In this document: positions 1 through 6,625 of the stretch, piece after piece
Layout: every line of letters starts with the position of its first letter
How positions within the stretch are numbered: the stretch's first letter is position 1
From: Mycobacterium sp. OTB74
GTDB taxonomy: Bacteria; Actinomycetota; Actinomycetes; Mycobacteriales; Mycobacteriaceae
Length of the DNA: 64,000 nucleotides
Reading direction: 5' to 3'
Assembly (NCBI RefSeq): GCF_029892685.1
Contig: NZ_JARXVD010000025.1
Coordinates: forward strand, 1-64,000
Notes under the pieces: generated by a model
Database searches by the model: none
What the model was told of the DNA's origin: nothing
Seen by the model: only the letters and a program-made list of their open reading frames with translations
Translations under genes and position numbers: made by a program

Positions 1-1
1 G

Positions 2-211
2 CGGGGCGAGTTCGACAAGGAGGTAGCGGACAAGTTCACCGCTGTTAAGAGTGACGTTGCCTCGGCGATCTTCAACTCGCACGGTCTTCGTGTCGCGGAT
101 CTGGTTCTGGTGCAACCCGGTTCGATCCCGATCACCACGAGCGGCAAGGTCAGGCGATCGGCGTGTGTCGAGCAGTACCGGAACGGTCAGTTCGCCCGCA
201 TGGACCCTTAG
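2..211 (+). CDS. Fatty-acyl-AMP/CoA ligase (FadD family), C-terminal end only
   Basis: Only the last 69 codons of this gene lie in the window, in frame from base 2 to the TAG at 209-211. The peptide carries the end of the ANL adenylating-enzyme C-terminal domain, including ITTSGKVRR. The lysine in this motif (the A10 lysine) is the residue that contacts the acyl-adenylate in the family. The Thr-Thr-Ser-Gly-Lys form and the short basic tail resemble mycobacterial fatty-acyl-AMP ligases more than medium-chain CoA ligases, but the fragment is too short to assign a FadD number. It converges on, and overlaps by about 60 bases, the minus-strand acyltransferase frame, so the two may act on related lipids. 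Confidence 0.85.
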   Translation, partial: RGEFDKEVADKFTAVKSDVASAIFNSHGLRVADLVLVQPGSIPITTSGKVRRSACVEQYRNGQFARMDP

Positions 212-1283
212 CCAGAATCCTTGGTTGGGTGATTTCCGGCCAATTGGTGGCCCATGCCGGACACCGGGTCGATGCGGGCCTCACGTCCGAGTGTGACGAC
301 GAGGTCGACATCACGAACGTGCTGCGGATCGATGAGTGGGGGGTGTTTGCTGTGATGTCGACACCAACCTCGGCCAGGGGCCGGCTGAGGGCTTCGGATG
401 GCTGAGTCGCGCGGGTCCAGGTCAAGGGATTCAGGTTGCGGTATGGATCGCCGGCCCGGATGTCCTGCAAATCGGCCAGGATCTGTTCCAGCGACTGCTG
501 CGTCGTGGTCTTGACGGTGTTCACCCAGGCGCTGTATTCGGTCCCGGTGGGCGCAGTGGTGCTGATCGGCTCGCCGAATTCCAGATACATACGCTGGGGC
601 CGGGGGATCAGAGTCGGGCCGAGTCCGCGCACTGGCGGCATGGCCATGTCGCCGCGGCCGCTGAGTCGCTCACCAATGGATTGGGTCAGCCGGCCGAGGG
701 TGCTGTCGCGCTCGATGAGTGCTTGGTAGATGTCGTCACTGCCGACCAGGCCGACCGGCACGATCGGGTAGTGGCTCTCGATGGCCACGCGCGCGAATCC
801 GGCGCGGCCCTGCCACTGCAGCTTGTATTCCTCGCCCTTGAATTTGGGCATCTCTCGGCCGCCGCCGGGAAAGACAAGCACGGTTTCGTTGTGCCGCATC
901 AGTTCTCGTGCGGTGTCGGGGTGGCCGACCACACCACCGTAGGCCGCGACGAGGTCTCCGGCCAGGCCCTTCGCCTGTGCCAAAGCGCGCTCGGCAAGCG
1001 GGCGAACCTGCACGCCGAGTTCGCGTCGGGCGAAGTAGGGGATCAGCAAAATCTCGGCGAAGCCGAATGCGGTGTGGTTGCCCACCATCAGGAACCGGCC
1101 ATCGCGGGGCAGTCGGTCCAGTCCCGTGATGTAGGGCCGGCACAAGTCGATCAGTGGATCGAGAGTATTGCCGGTGGCGCCCAACATGTTCCGCAGTGCC
1201 CGCACACGACGGGACGGGTCCATGACGGCGGCGATCTCGTCATCGGTGACGGTCGGCCGACCCTGTGGCGGTCCGAATCCCAT
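150..1283 (-). CDS. Lysophospholipid/diacylglycerol acyltransferase-like protein (PlsC/DGAT2 fold)
   Basis: The frame encodes 377 residues. Around residues 67-75 it has NHTAFGFAE, a variant of the acyltransferase block I NHxxxxD motif with the catalytic histidine kept. Around 139-155 it has FPGGGREMPKFKGEEY, which resembles DGAT2/MGAT-type enzymes of mycobacteria and plants, followed by PIVPVGLVG, the usual block after it. It probably transfers acyl groups to a glycerolipid or wax-type acceptor at the membrane. Family members usually end near residue 290-300. The last 75 or so residues here are Ser/Thr/Arg-rich, unlike the family, and run into the convergent fadD gene, so the natural stop may have been lost by a frameshift near base 400. 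The upstream TetR gene reads the same way, and an operator-like half site sits at 1331-1348. Confidence 0.78.
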   Translation of the reverse strand: MGFGPPQGRPTVTDDEIAAVMDPSRRVRALRNMLGATGNTLDPLIDLCRPYITGLDRLPRDGRFLMVGNHTAFGFAEILLIPYFARRELGVQVRPLAERALAQAKGLAGDLVAAYGGVVGHPDTARELMRHNETVLVFPGGGREMPKFKGEEYKLQWQGRAGFARVAIESHYPIVPVGLVGSDDIYQALIERDSTLGRLTQSIGERLSGRGDMAMPPVRGLGPTLIPRPQRMYLEFGEPISTTAPTGTEYSAWVNTVKTTTQQSLEQILADLQDIRAGDPYRNLNPLTWTRATQPSEALSRPLAEVGVDITANTPHSSIRSTFVMSTSSSHSDVRPASTRCPAWATNWPEITQPRILAKGPCGRTDRSGTARHTPIA

Positions 1284-1409
1284 CGTTGCCCCATTCGATC
1301 TGGTGGTGTTGTCACCAACGTACCGACGAACTGATTAGTTTGGCTAGCAACTTAGGGTGAGATCTGCGCCGCAGTGGGCGAGGGGGTGCGGGTGAGTTCT
1401 GGGCGGGGG

Positions 1410-1985
1410 TTACTGCTCCCTCAAACGCAGCAGTCGCCGGGTGACCTCGGTCAGCTTGGCCAGCAGGGTGGCGTCATCGAGATCGGCGACCAACGGATGC
1501 ATGACCGCTGTGCTGATGGCGCCGGACAGCATGGCCGCCTCGACCCGCACGTCATCGCCTAGCCCGTGCAAGAGCACGCGATACAGCCGGTCCATGAACC
1601 GTTGGAACGCCGGATGCTCGGCCAGCAGCCGCACGACGACCGGATCGAACTGGAGTGTCCGCACCAGACGCCGGTCGTGCACCGCCATTGCCAGCACCTC
1701 GACCAGCAGTTCGTCGCGGGCCTGTGGGGCGTCGTCCTGCGCCTCGGCGTGTTCCAGTGCCGGAATGAGGCGGGCCAACTCTCGTTCGGTCACCGTGATG
1801 ACGATGTCTTCTTTGGTCCGGAATTGATGGTACACAGCGGCTTTCGTGACACCGACGCAATCGGCGATCATCTGTAACGAGGTGCCGCTGACGCCGTGGT
1901 CGGCGAACAGCGTCAGCGCGGCGTCCAGCACCCGCTGGCGAGGCGCGCTGTGCTGCACGTACTTGAGGTCGTCGTCGGGGCGCAC
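1410..1985 (-). CDS. TetR-family transcriptional regulator
   Basis: The protein has about 191 residues with a TetR N-terminal helix-turn-helix (about 16-60): RQRVLDAALTLFADHGVSG, then SLQMIADCVGVTKAAVYHQF, the recognition helix region. The C-terminal ligand domain is not diagnostic. I chose the GTG at 1985 over the TTG three bases earlier because a -10 like TATGCT (1997 to 1992, minus strand) ends six bases before it, which fits a leaderless mycobacterial start. It is divergent from the membrane operon at 2079, and the gap holds a double palindrome (2015-2058), so it most likely represses that operon and itself. A related half site precedes the acyltransferase downstream of it. The ligand is unknown; co-regulation with an acyltransferase suggests a lipid-like molecule, which is inference. 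Confidence 0.9.
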   Translation of the reverse strand: MRPDDDLKYVQHSAPRQRVLDAALTLFADHGVSGTSLQMIADCVGVTKAAVYHQFRTKEDIVITVTERELARLIPALEHAEAQDDAPQARDELLVEVLAMAVHDRRLVRTLQFDPVVVRLLAEHPAFQRFMDRLYRVLLHGLGDDVRVEAAMLSGAISTAVMHPLVADLDDATLLAKLTEVTRRLLRLREQ

Positions 1986-2014
1986 CAATCGAGCATAAGT
2001 GAGCGTTGACCGCA

Positions 2015-2058
2015 GGCTAGCTAATCGGCTAGCCTGCCCGACTAGCCGATTGGCTAGC
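2015..2058. promoter_or_regulatory. Tandem TetR-type operator palindromes
   Basis: Two palindromes lie side by side between the divergent TetR gene and the membrane operon. GGCTAGC-N6-GCTAGCC spans 2015-2034 and CTAGCC-GATT-GGCTAG spans 2042-2057. The two units are also inverted copies of each other: 17-base arms (2016-2032 and 2042-2058) match at 16 of 17 positions around a 9-base centre. Symmetric 16-20 base sites in tandem next to a tetR gene are the normal arrangement for autoregulated TetR repressors. The second unit ends about 20 bases before the GTG at 2079, so occupancy would block that operon. Confidence 0.8.
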
Positions 2059-2078
2059 TAGAGCGCGAGGGAGTACGT

Positions 2079-2807
2079 GTGGACAGGCGAATTGATGGTG
2101 AACTGATCCTGTTGTGGACGCTGCCGTTCGTTGCGTTGATCTGGCTTTCGGCGTTCCTGCTGTTCCCGGGCTTCGCTCCGCCGATGTCGCCGACCATGTC
2201 GGCCTACCAGGTCGCGGCGTTCTACCGCGACCCGGACAACCTGCCGCGCATCCGGTACAGCATGATCCTGTTCAACTGGTTCTGTGCTGCGCTCGTACCC
2301 GTGCTGATCCTGATCGTGATGCAGATTCGCCGGATGGCGCATCGCACCCCGATCTTCAGCTACGCCGTATTGGGTTGTATTGCAGGCGGTCCCACGCTGT
2401 TTCTGATCGCCAATGTGTGTTGGCTGCTGGCCGCCTACCGGCCGGAACGGGCACCTGAATTAACCCAGATGTTCAACGATCTGGCGTGGATCACGTTCAC
2501 CACCCAGGTGCCGTTCCTGATCGCCCAAAGCGTGCTGATCGCCATGGCCATCTATTTCGACGATCAGCCCCGGCCTGTATTGCCACGCTGGGTCGGTCAC
2601 TTCAACCTGCTCATCGCCGCGGCCATGGTCCCAGCGGCATTCGCGGCGTTGGTTTTTCGCGGCCCGGTGGCTTGGGACGGAGCCTTGTCCTTCTGGGGAA
2701 AGAACATCGCCATCGCGTTGTGGATCGCGGTCATGGGCGTGGCGCTCGGGCGGGCCATCTACCGAGAACGCAGGGAAGTGGTTGTCACTGAACAGGTTCT
2801 GGCGTGA
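2079..2807 (+). CDS. Multi-span membrane protein, paralogue of the next gene
   Basis: This 242-residue protein has about six hydrophobic segments (near residues 9-28, 62-82, 92-114, 137-157, 172-192 and 206-226). I do not recognise a named family. Signature words are AAYRPERAPEL, LPRWVGHFNL and FRGPVAWDG, each repeated in diverged form in the next gene (AYRPDRSPEL, LPKWFGYLNL, RGVFAWNG), so the two are tandem paralogues that may form a heterodimer. Start is GTG at 2079 after GAGGGAG. It heads a four-gene operon with overlapping ends (the next start overlaps its stop by four bases) that also encodes oxidase subunit III- and IV-like proteins. The context suggests a respiratory or redox membrane complex; no cofactor motif is visible. 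Confidence 0.82.
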   Translation: MDRRIDGELILLWTLPFVALIWLSAFLLFPGFAPPMSPTMSAYQVAAFYRDPDNLPRIRYSMILFNWFCAALVPVLILIVMQIRRMAHRTPIFSYAVLGCIAGGPTLFLIANVCWLLAAYRPERAPELTQMFNDLAWITFTTQVPFLIAQSVLIAMAIYFDDQPRPVLPRWVGHFNLLIAAAMVPAAFAALVFRGPVAWDGALSFWGKNIAIALWIAVMGVALGRAIYRERREVVVTEQVLA

Positions 2808-3571
2808 CGACGACCGCGATGCCCGGTGGACTAGGCGGGCTCGCTCAGCAGCTGCGGCACAACCCGAAACGCGAGCTCTGGTTGGCCTGGTGGGCCATGG
2901 TCGTCTTCTACCAGTTCTTCGGAGTCATCTTCTTCATCGTCACCCGTACCCAGCCACCGCCCAACCCGGCGCTGGATACGTTCCGCCGAGTGCAGTGGTT
3001 TCACGATCTCCACTACAGCCTGCTCATCGGGTTCGCCGTAATCTTCCTGGTGTTGGGCATGACGGCGCCGATCAACGCACTGATCGCCTACTCGATGCGG
3101 CGCATGTCGATCAGCCCGGTATTCGCCTACTCCTACATCATCCTGTACTCGCTCAGTGCAATACCCGGCATGCTGCTGCTGTGCATCGTGTTGACCGTTG
3201 GTGCTTACCGGCCTGATCGCAGTCCCGAATTGATCAGCTGGCTCTATGATTTCGCCTTCTTGTCGTTCGTCGGCACCATGGGCGTGTTCCTGGCCGGTTC
3301 GCTGGTCTGGCTGACGGCCATTCTGATCGACCGAAACAATGTGTTACCCAAATGGTTTGGCTATCTGAACCTGTGCAACGCGTTGACCGAGGTGGTCGTG
3401 TCGCCGGCCTGGATCTTCCACCGCGGAGTGTTCGCCTGGAACGGCCTGATCGCCTGGTGGATCAACATGGTGGTGTTCGGTATCTACACTGGCGCGTTCA
3501 TCATGCTGCTGCGGCAGGTCATCCTGCGTGAGGACTTCGGCACCGGACCGCTACCGGCGGTGGCCCGATGA
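2804..3571 (+). CDS. Multi-span membrane protein, second paralogue of the pair
   Basis: The protein has 255 residues, with a short polar N-terminus and about six membrane segments. It shares AYRPDRSPEL (about 137-146), LPKWFGYLNL (about 186-195) and a RG-AW-G motif near 209-215 with the upstream gene, showing an ancient duplication. The GTG start overlaps the previous stop (GTGA) and its own stop overlaps the ATG of the subunit III gene, so the operon is translationally coupled. Several conserved His/Trp/Tyr residues lie at the membrane edges (for example WFHDLHYS near 66-73), but no classical haem or copper ligand set is evident. Function unknown; probable partner of the oxidase-subunit-like proteins encoded next. 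Confidence 0.82.
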   Translation: MTTTAMPGGLGGLAQQLRHNPKRELWLAWWAMVVFYQFFGVIFFIVTRTQPPPNPALDTFRRVQWFHDLHYSLLIGFAVIFLVLGMTAPINALIAYSMRRMSISPVFAYSYIILYSLSAIPGMLLLCIVLTVGAYRPDRSPELISWLYDFAFLSFVGTMGVFLAGSLVWLTAILIDRNNVLPKWFGYLNLCNALTEVVVSPAWIFHRGVFAWNGLIAWWINMVVFGIYTGAFIMLLRQVILREDFGTGPLPAVAR

Positions 3572-4128
3572 AACCTGCGGCGAGGTTTGTCCCGGGTCAG
3601 CCCGACATGTGGGCCTTCGTGCTGTTTGAGACAATGGTCTTCACCGGGTATTTCGGTGTTTACCTGTTCAACCGGGCGCAGCGACCGGTCGACTTCCTGC
3701 CCAATCAGGCCTACCTCGACATGCACGTCGGCGTGCTCAATACCGTTGTGCTGCTGCTCAGCTCGTGGTCGATAGCCCGTTGCGTTGAGGCTGCGCGGGC
3801 CGGGTCCTACCGCACTGCGACGGTGAATGCTTGGGTCACAGCGGGTTTCGGGCTGATGTTTCTGTGCTCGAAAGTGGTGGAGTGGGTGCACTACGTCGGT
3901 GGGGGGCACGGGTTCAGCAGCGGTGAGCTCTTCATGTACTACTTCTTCCTCACCGGAATTCACTGCCTGCACCTGCTCATCGGCTTTGTGGTGCTCGCAG
4001 TGGTGCTCTATCAGTTGCGCAGTCCGGCGCGTCGGTCACAACAACTGATCGAGACAGGCGCAACCTATTGGCACACAGTGGACTTCCTGTGGGTGCTGAT
4101 TTTCGCACTCGTCTATGTGGTGAGGTGA
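3568..4128 (+). CDS. Cytochrome c oxidase subunit III-like (CtaE/NorE type) protein
   Basis: This 186-residue protein has five membrane segments and the C-terminal pattern of heme-copper oxidase subunit III: FFLTGIHCLHLLIG (about 130-143), then WHTVDFLWVLIF (about 169-180). It is shorter than the seven-helix CtaE of the bc1-aa3 supercomplex and is closer in size to the five-helix NorE-like group. Subunit III proteins carry no metal; they stabilise or modulate a catalytic subunit I. No subunit I or II gene is present here, so it either serves an oxidase or nitric oxide reductase encoded elsewhere or has been recruited to a different complex with the two upstream membrane proteins. Confidence 0.88.
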   Translation: MKPAARFVPGQPDMWAFVLFETMVFTGYFGVYLFNRAQRPVDFLPNQAYLDMHVGVLNTVVLLLSSWSIARCVEAARAGSYRTATVNAWVTAGFGLMFLCSKVVEWVHYVGGGHGFSSGELFMYYFFLTGIHCLHLLIGFVVLAVVLYQLRSPARRSQQLIETGATYWHTVDFLWVLIFALVYVVR

Positions 4129-4131
4129 CCG

Positions 4132-4419
4132 ATGCGGTTCAACAAACGGTTGTTGGTCGTGTGGGGGATTCTTACCTTACTGACCTTGTCCTACTTGTGG
4201 ATTGACCACGCGGCAGACCATGGCGGCGGGTTGCGTGCCAGTACGGCCGTGACCGTGGCTGCAATCCTTGTCGCGGTGATCAAGGTGCGGGTCATCTTCC
4301 GGGAATTCATGGAGGTCCGGCACGCGCCGGTGCTGCTGTGCCGCCTGACCGACGCCTGGGTGCTGTTCGTCGGCGTGGCTCTGCTGGTCAGCTATTTCGC
4401 AGGGGTGGCGTTGCGCTAG
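4132..4419 (+). CDS. Cytochrome c oxidase subunit IV-like small membrane protein
   Basis: The protein has 95 residues and three membrane segments (about 8-23, 36-54 and 72-93). It contains IKVRVIFREFMEVRHAP (about 51-67), typical of the prokaryotic subunit IV/CyoD-NorF-like family, in which a basic-acidic loop follows the second helix. It starts three bases after the subunit III stop and ends the operon. Subunit III and IV genes travel together in caa3, bo3 and NorE/NorF contexts, supporting the call. The gene converges closely on the whiB-like gene (stop to stop gap of six bases). Confidence 0.82.
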   Translation: MRFNKRLLVVWGILTLLTLSYLWIDHAADHGGGLRASTAVTVAAILVAVIKVRVIFREFMEVRHAPVLLCRLTDAWVLFVGVALLVSYFAGVALR

Positions 4420-4425
4420 ACGTGA

Positions 4426-4731
4426 TCAGCGCTGTCGCAACGCCACCCTTTCTTTCGGCGTTGTGGCGCCCCAGATGCCGTAGAGCTCGCCGGATTCCAT
4501 CGCGTGACTCAGGCATTCCAGTAGTACCGGGCAGCTGCGGCAGATCTTTTTGGCGTTCTCCTCATGGGTGACCCGCCGGGCGCCGCGGTCGTCGTCGGTC
4601 GGGTAGAAGACTTCGGCCGGCAGTCCGCGACACCGGGCGCGCAGTTGCCAGTCCCACGCTTGGGTGGTGGCCTTGCCGTACGCATGGCTGCCGGGTCGCG
4701 GCCGGTGCCGGGCCGAGCGGGTCAGCAACAT
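4426..4731 (-). CDS. WhiB-family iron-sulfur transcription factor
   Basis: The 101-residue protein has the four WhiB cysteines: C in RARCRG (about 34), CRSC (about 64 and 67) and C in LLECLS (about 73). The turn GIWGATT (about 85-91) and a basic C-terminus follow, as expected for the sigma-binding, 4Fe-4S WhiB fold. WDWQLRARCRG and FYPTDDDRG resemble WhiB3-like members. The first start in frame is the ATG at 4731. Upstream the frame stays open but lacks a start codon, and it encodes a ribosomal L31-like stretch joined in frame to WhiB (see the adjoining remnant). Two Zur-like boxes lie upstream, so expression may respond to zinc. Confidence 0.88.
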   Translation of the reverse strand: MLLTRSARHRPRPGSHAYGKATTQAWDWQLRARCRGLPAEVFYPTDDDRGARRVTHEENAKKICRSCPVLLECLSHAMESGELYGIWGATTPKERVALRQR

Positions 4732-4793
4732 GCGCCCGGTGGTGGCGTCCTGGACGACGACCGGGTGGTAGTCGGGATGATGCCGACATTCAT
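4711..4793 (-). pseudogene. rpmE2: Frameshifted 5' remnant of a type-B (zinc-independent) ribosomal protein L31 gene
   Basis: Reading from an ATG at 4793 on the minus strand, preceded by AAAGGA, the codons give MNVGI and then stop making sense. Restoring one base after the fifth codon gives MNVGIHPDYHPVVVQDATTG followed by LLTRSA. This closely matches the start of actinobacterial type-B L31 (pattern MK-GIHPDYHPVVFQDATTG, FLTRST), as recalled from the family. The shifted frame ends in TGA after 22 codons. Beyond about base 4711 similarity to L31 ends and the frame continues into WhiB. Type-B L31 lacks the zinc ribbon and is normally Zur-repressed, which agrees with the two boxes upstream. Confidence 0.65.
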
Positions 4794-4812
4794 GAGAGGC
4801 CCCGTCCTTTAT

Positions 4813-4827
4813 TGAAAATGATTGCCA
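4813..4827. promoter_or_regulatory. Zur-like box, proximal to the L31/WhiB gene
   Basis: TGAAAATGATTGCCA matches the actinobacterial Zur palindrome TGAAAATGATTTTCA at 13 of 15 positions. It lies 20 bases upstream of the L31 remnant start on the minus strand, where it would overlap a promoter. Fur-family proteins share this type of site, so FurA or another paralogue is possible, but the link to an L31B gene favours the zinc repressor. Confidence 0.62.
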
Positions 4828-4867
4828 TTAAGGTGTCGCCGATGTTACCGTACTGATCGCGGCTTGT

Positions 4868-4882
4868 CGAAAATGAATTTCA
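4868..4882. promoter_or_regulatory. Second Zur-like box
   Basis: CGAAAATGAATTTCA matches TGAAAATGATTTTCA at 13 of 15 positions and lies 55 bases from the first box. It sits between the L31/WhiB gene and the alpha-galactosidase gene, about 75 bases before the latter's start, so it could serve either side. Confidence 0.6.
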
Positions 4883-4956
4883 TTAAATCTGGCAGGTCCT
4901 TCCCAGTCGGTGCCGTTAGTGTCGATAGGCCCGGGCCCCCGACGGTAAGGACACAG

Positions 4957-6342
4957 ATGACGCGGCTCTGGTCCATGGTTGCGGTTCTGTTGTGTCTGGT
5001 GGCCCTGCAGTCCGGTTGTTCGACCCGGCCGAACCAGCCACCCAGCGCGACGGCTCAACCGGCGAGCCCGCCGATGGGCTGGAACTCGTGGAACTCGGGC
5101 GTCGCGCTCACCGAGGTCAACATCAAGGCGGTCATCGACGCCATGGTGGCTTCCGGCATGCGCGACGCCGGGTACCGCTACGTCAACCTCGACGCCGGCT
5201 GGGCCGCCCCACACCGAACCGCCGACGGTGAATTACAGGCTGACCCAACACGTTTCCCGGACGGCATGGCCGATCTGGCCAAGTACGCCCACGACCGCGG
5301 CATGCTGCTGGGGCTGTACGCCAGCCCATACGACGAGGGCTGCAGCGCTCAGCCCGCGTTGGCCGCCGTCGGCCATGAGACCGCCGACGCGAAGAACTAT
5401 GCAGCCTGGGGCGTCGACATGCTCAAGTACGACTGGTGCCGGCGCGAGGCCGATCATCAACACCAGGTTCAGGTGTTCAGCGCGATGCGCGATGCCCTGC
5501 GCGCGAGCGGCCGGCGCATCGTCTACAGCATCAACCCGAACAGCTCCGACGACGTGACCGCAGGCATCCGTTACGACTGGTCAGGTATCGCCGATATGGC
5601 CCGCGCCACAACAGATCTGGTCCCGGTCTGGCAGGACCGCTTGCCGAGATTGGGGCCGCTGGACCCATTCGGGTGGCACACCTACCTGGGCGTCCCAGAG
5701 GAATTCAGCATTGCCGCGCGGGCGTCGGTGCGCAGCAAGCCGGGCTACGCGGTGGACGCCGACATGCTGGTCGCAGGCATCGGCTGGGACGAGTGGGTCA
5801 CCATGCACCTCAAGTCAATTCGCAATACGCTGACCCTGGGGGCGCCGCCCGATGAGGTCCGACAGTTCGCGACGGCTTCTGATGCCCAACTCCTGCACCT
5901 GCTCACCGACAATCAGCCCAATCTCACTGTTGATGAACAACGCATCCACCTGTCGCTGTGGGCCATGCTCTCGGCTCCACTGCTCGCGGGCAATGACGTG
6001 CGGTCCATGAGCCCGCAGACCCGCGAGTTGCTGACCGACCGCGATGTCATTGCCATTGACCAGGATTCGCTTGCGGCGCCCGTGCATCCGCTGCCGGCCG
6101 CATCTCAAGTACTGGTGAAGTCGCTGTCCGACGGGGCAGTTGCCGTCGCGTTCTACAACGCCGGTGACAAGGAAGCCGGAATCAAAGCCACCGCCACCGA
6201 CGTCGGGTTGGCGCAGCGGGACTGCTACCGCGTGCGGGACCTGTGGTCACACACCGATAGCACCACCAGTGGTCCGCTCGGCGGCGATACTGTTGCACCA
6301 CATGCGATTACCTTGCTGCGCGTCACTCCGGGCTGCCACTAG
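4957..6342 (+). CDS. Secreted lipoprotein alpha-galactosidase, glycoside hydrolase family 27
   Basis: The 461-residue product begins with a lipoprotein signal ending LQSGC (Cys21), so the mature enzyme is lipid-anchored outside the membrane. The catalytic barrel begins PPMGWNSWNS (about 44-53), the family 27 hallmark. The nucleophile motif is LKYDWC (Asp of YDWC, near 161) and the acid/base motif is DADMLVAG (near 265-272). A small beta-sandwich domain closes the protein. It should release terminal alpha-galactose from oligosaccharides or glycolipids. The ATG at 4957 is chosen because AAGGA lies seven bases before it and the signal peptide starts there; the open frame extends 45 codons further up without coding character. 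The galactose transporter, galT and galK follow. Confidence 0.93.
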   Translation: MTRLWSMVAVLLCLVALQSGCSTRPNQPPSATAQPASPPMGWNSWNSGVALTEVNIKAVIDAMVASGMRDAGYRYVNLDAGWAAPHRTADGELQADPTRFPDGMADLAKYAHDRGMLLGLYASPYDEGCSAQPALAAVGHETADAKNYAAWGVDMLKYDWCRREADHQHQVQVFSAMRDALRASGRRIVYSINPNSSDDVTAGIRYDWSGIADMARATTDLVPVWQDRLPRLGPLDPFGWHTYLGVPEEFSIAARASVRSKPGYAVDADMLVAGIGWDEWVTMHLKSIRNTLTLGAPPDEVRQFATASDAQLLHLLTDNQPNLTVDEQRIHLSLWAMLSAPLLAGNDVRSMSPQTRELLTDRDVIAIDQDSLAAPVHPLPAASQVLVKSLSDGAVAVAFYNAGDKEAGIKATATDVGLAQRDCYRVRDLWSHTDSTTSGPLGGDTVAPHAITLLRVTPGCH

Positions 6343-6619
6343 GGTCGCGATCGGACGGGCGTCGATCGGACGAGTCGCGGCCCGCGGGGCGTAGCACCGC
6401 CCACCCGATGAACACCGCAGCGACCGCCAGCAGCACCAGCCCGACCCACCAATTCGCCTCCGTACCCACGTAGAGGTCGAGGCGATCTCCGCCGGCCACC
6501 GTCTCGTCGTGCGGAGCCAGCACCGCCGGAAAGAACCCGGCCACCGTCAGCAGAACGCCGTAAATGCCGAGCAGTGCACCGATGATGGTGCGGACGTCGA
6601 ACAGATACTTGAGCACCAT
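6323..6619 (-). CDS. Small two-span membrane protein beside the sugar symporter
   Basis: The 98-residue protein has two clear hydrophobic segments (about 12-34 and 57-78), an acidic loop between them and a charged Arg/Asp/Ser-rich C-terminus. It starts six bases after the symporter stop and is probably co-transcribed with it. Small proteins of this type accompany sodium:solute symporter genes in actinobacteria and are presumed accessory subunits. I know no tested function. Its 3' end overlaps that of the convergent alpha-galactosidase gene by 20 bases. Confidence 0.75.
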   Translation of the reverse strand: MVLKYLFDVRTIIGALLGIYGVLLTVAGFFPAVLAPHDETVAGGDRLDLYVGTEANWWVGLVLLAVAAVFIGWAVLRPAGRDSSDRRPSDRDPSGSPE

Positions 6620-6625
6620 TACCTC

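Noticed and set aside
336..1334. Long plus-strand open frame opposite the acyltransferase
   Set aside because: It is the antisense shadow of a gene with clear motifs; its product shows no domain and its composition follows the complementary codons.
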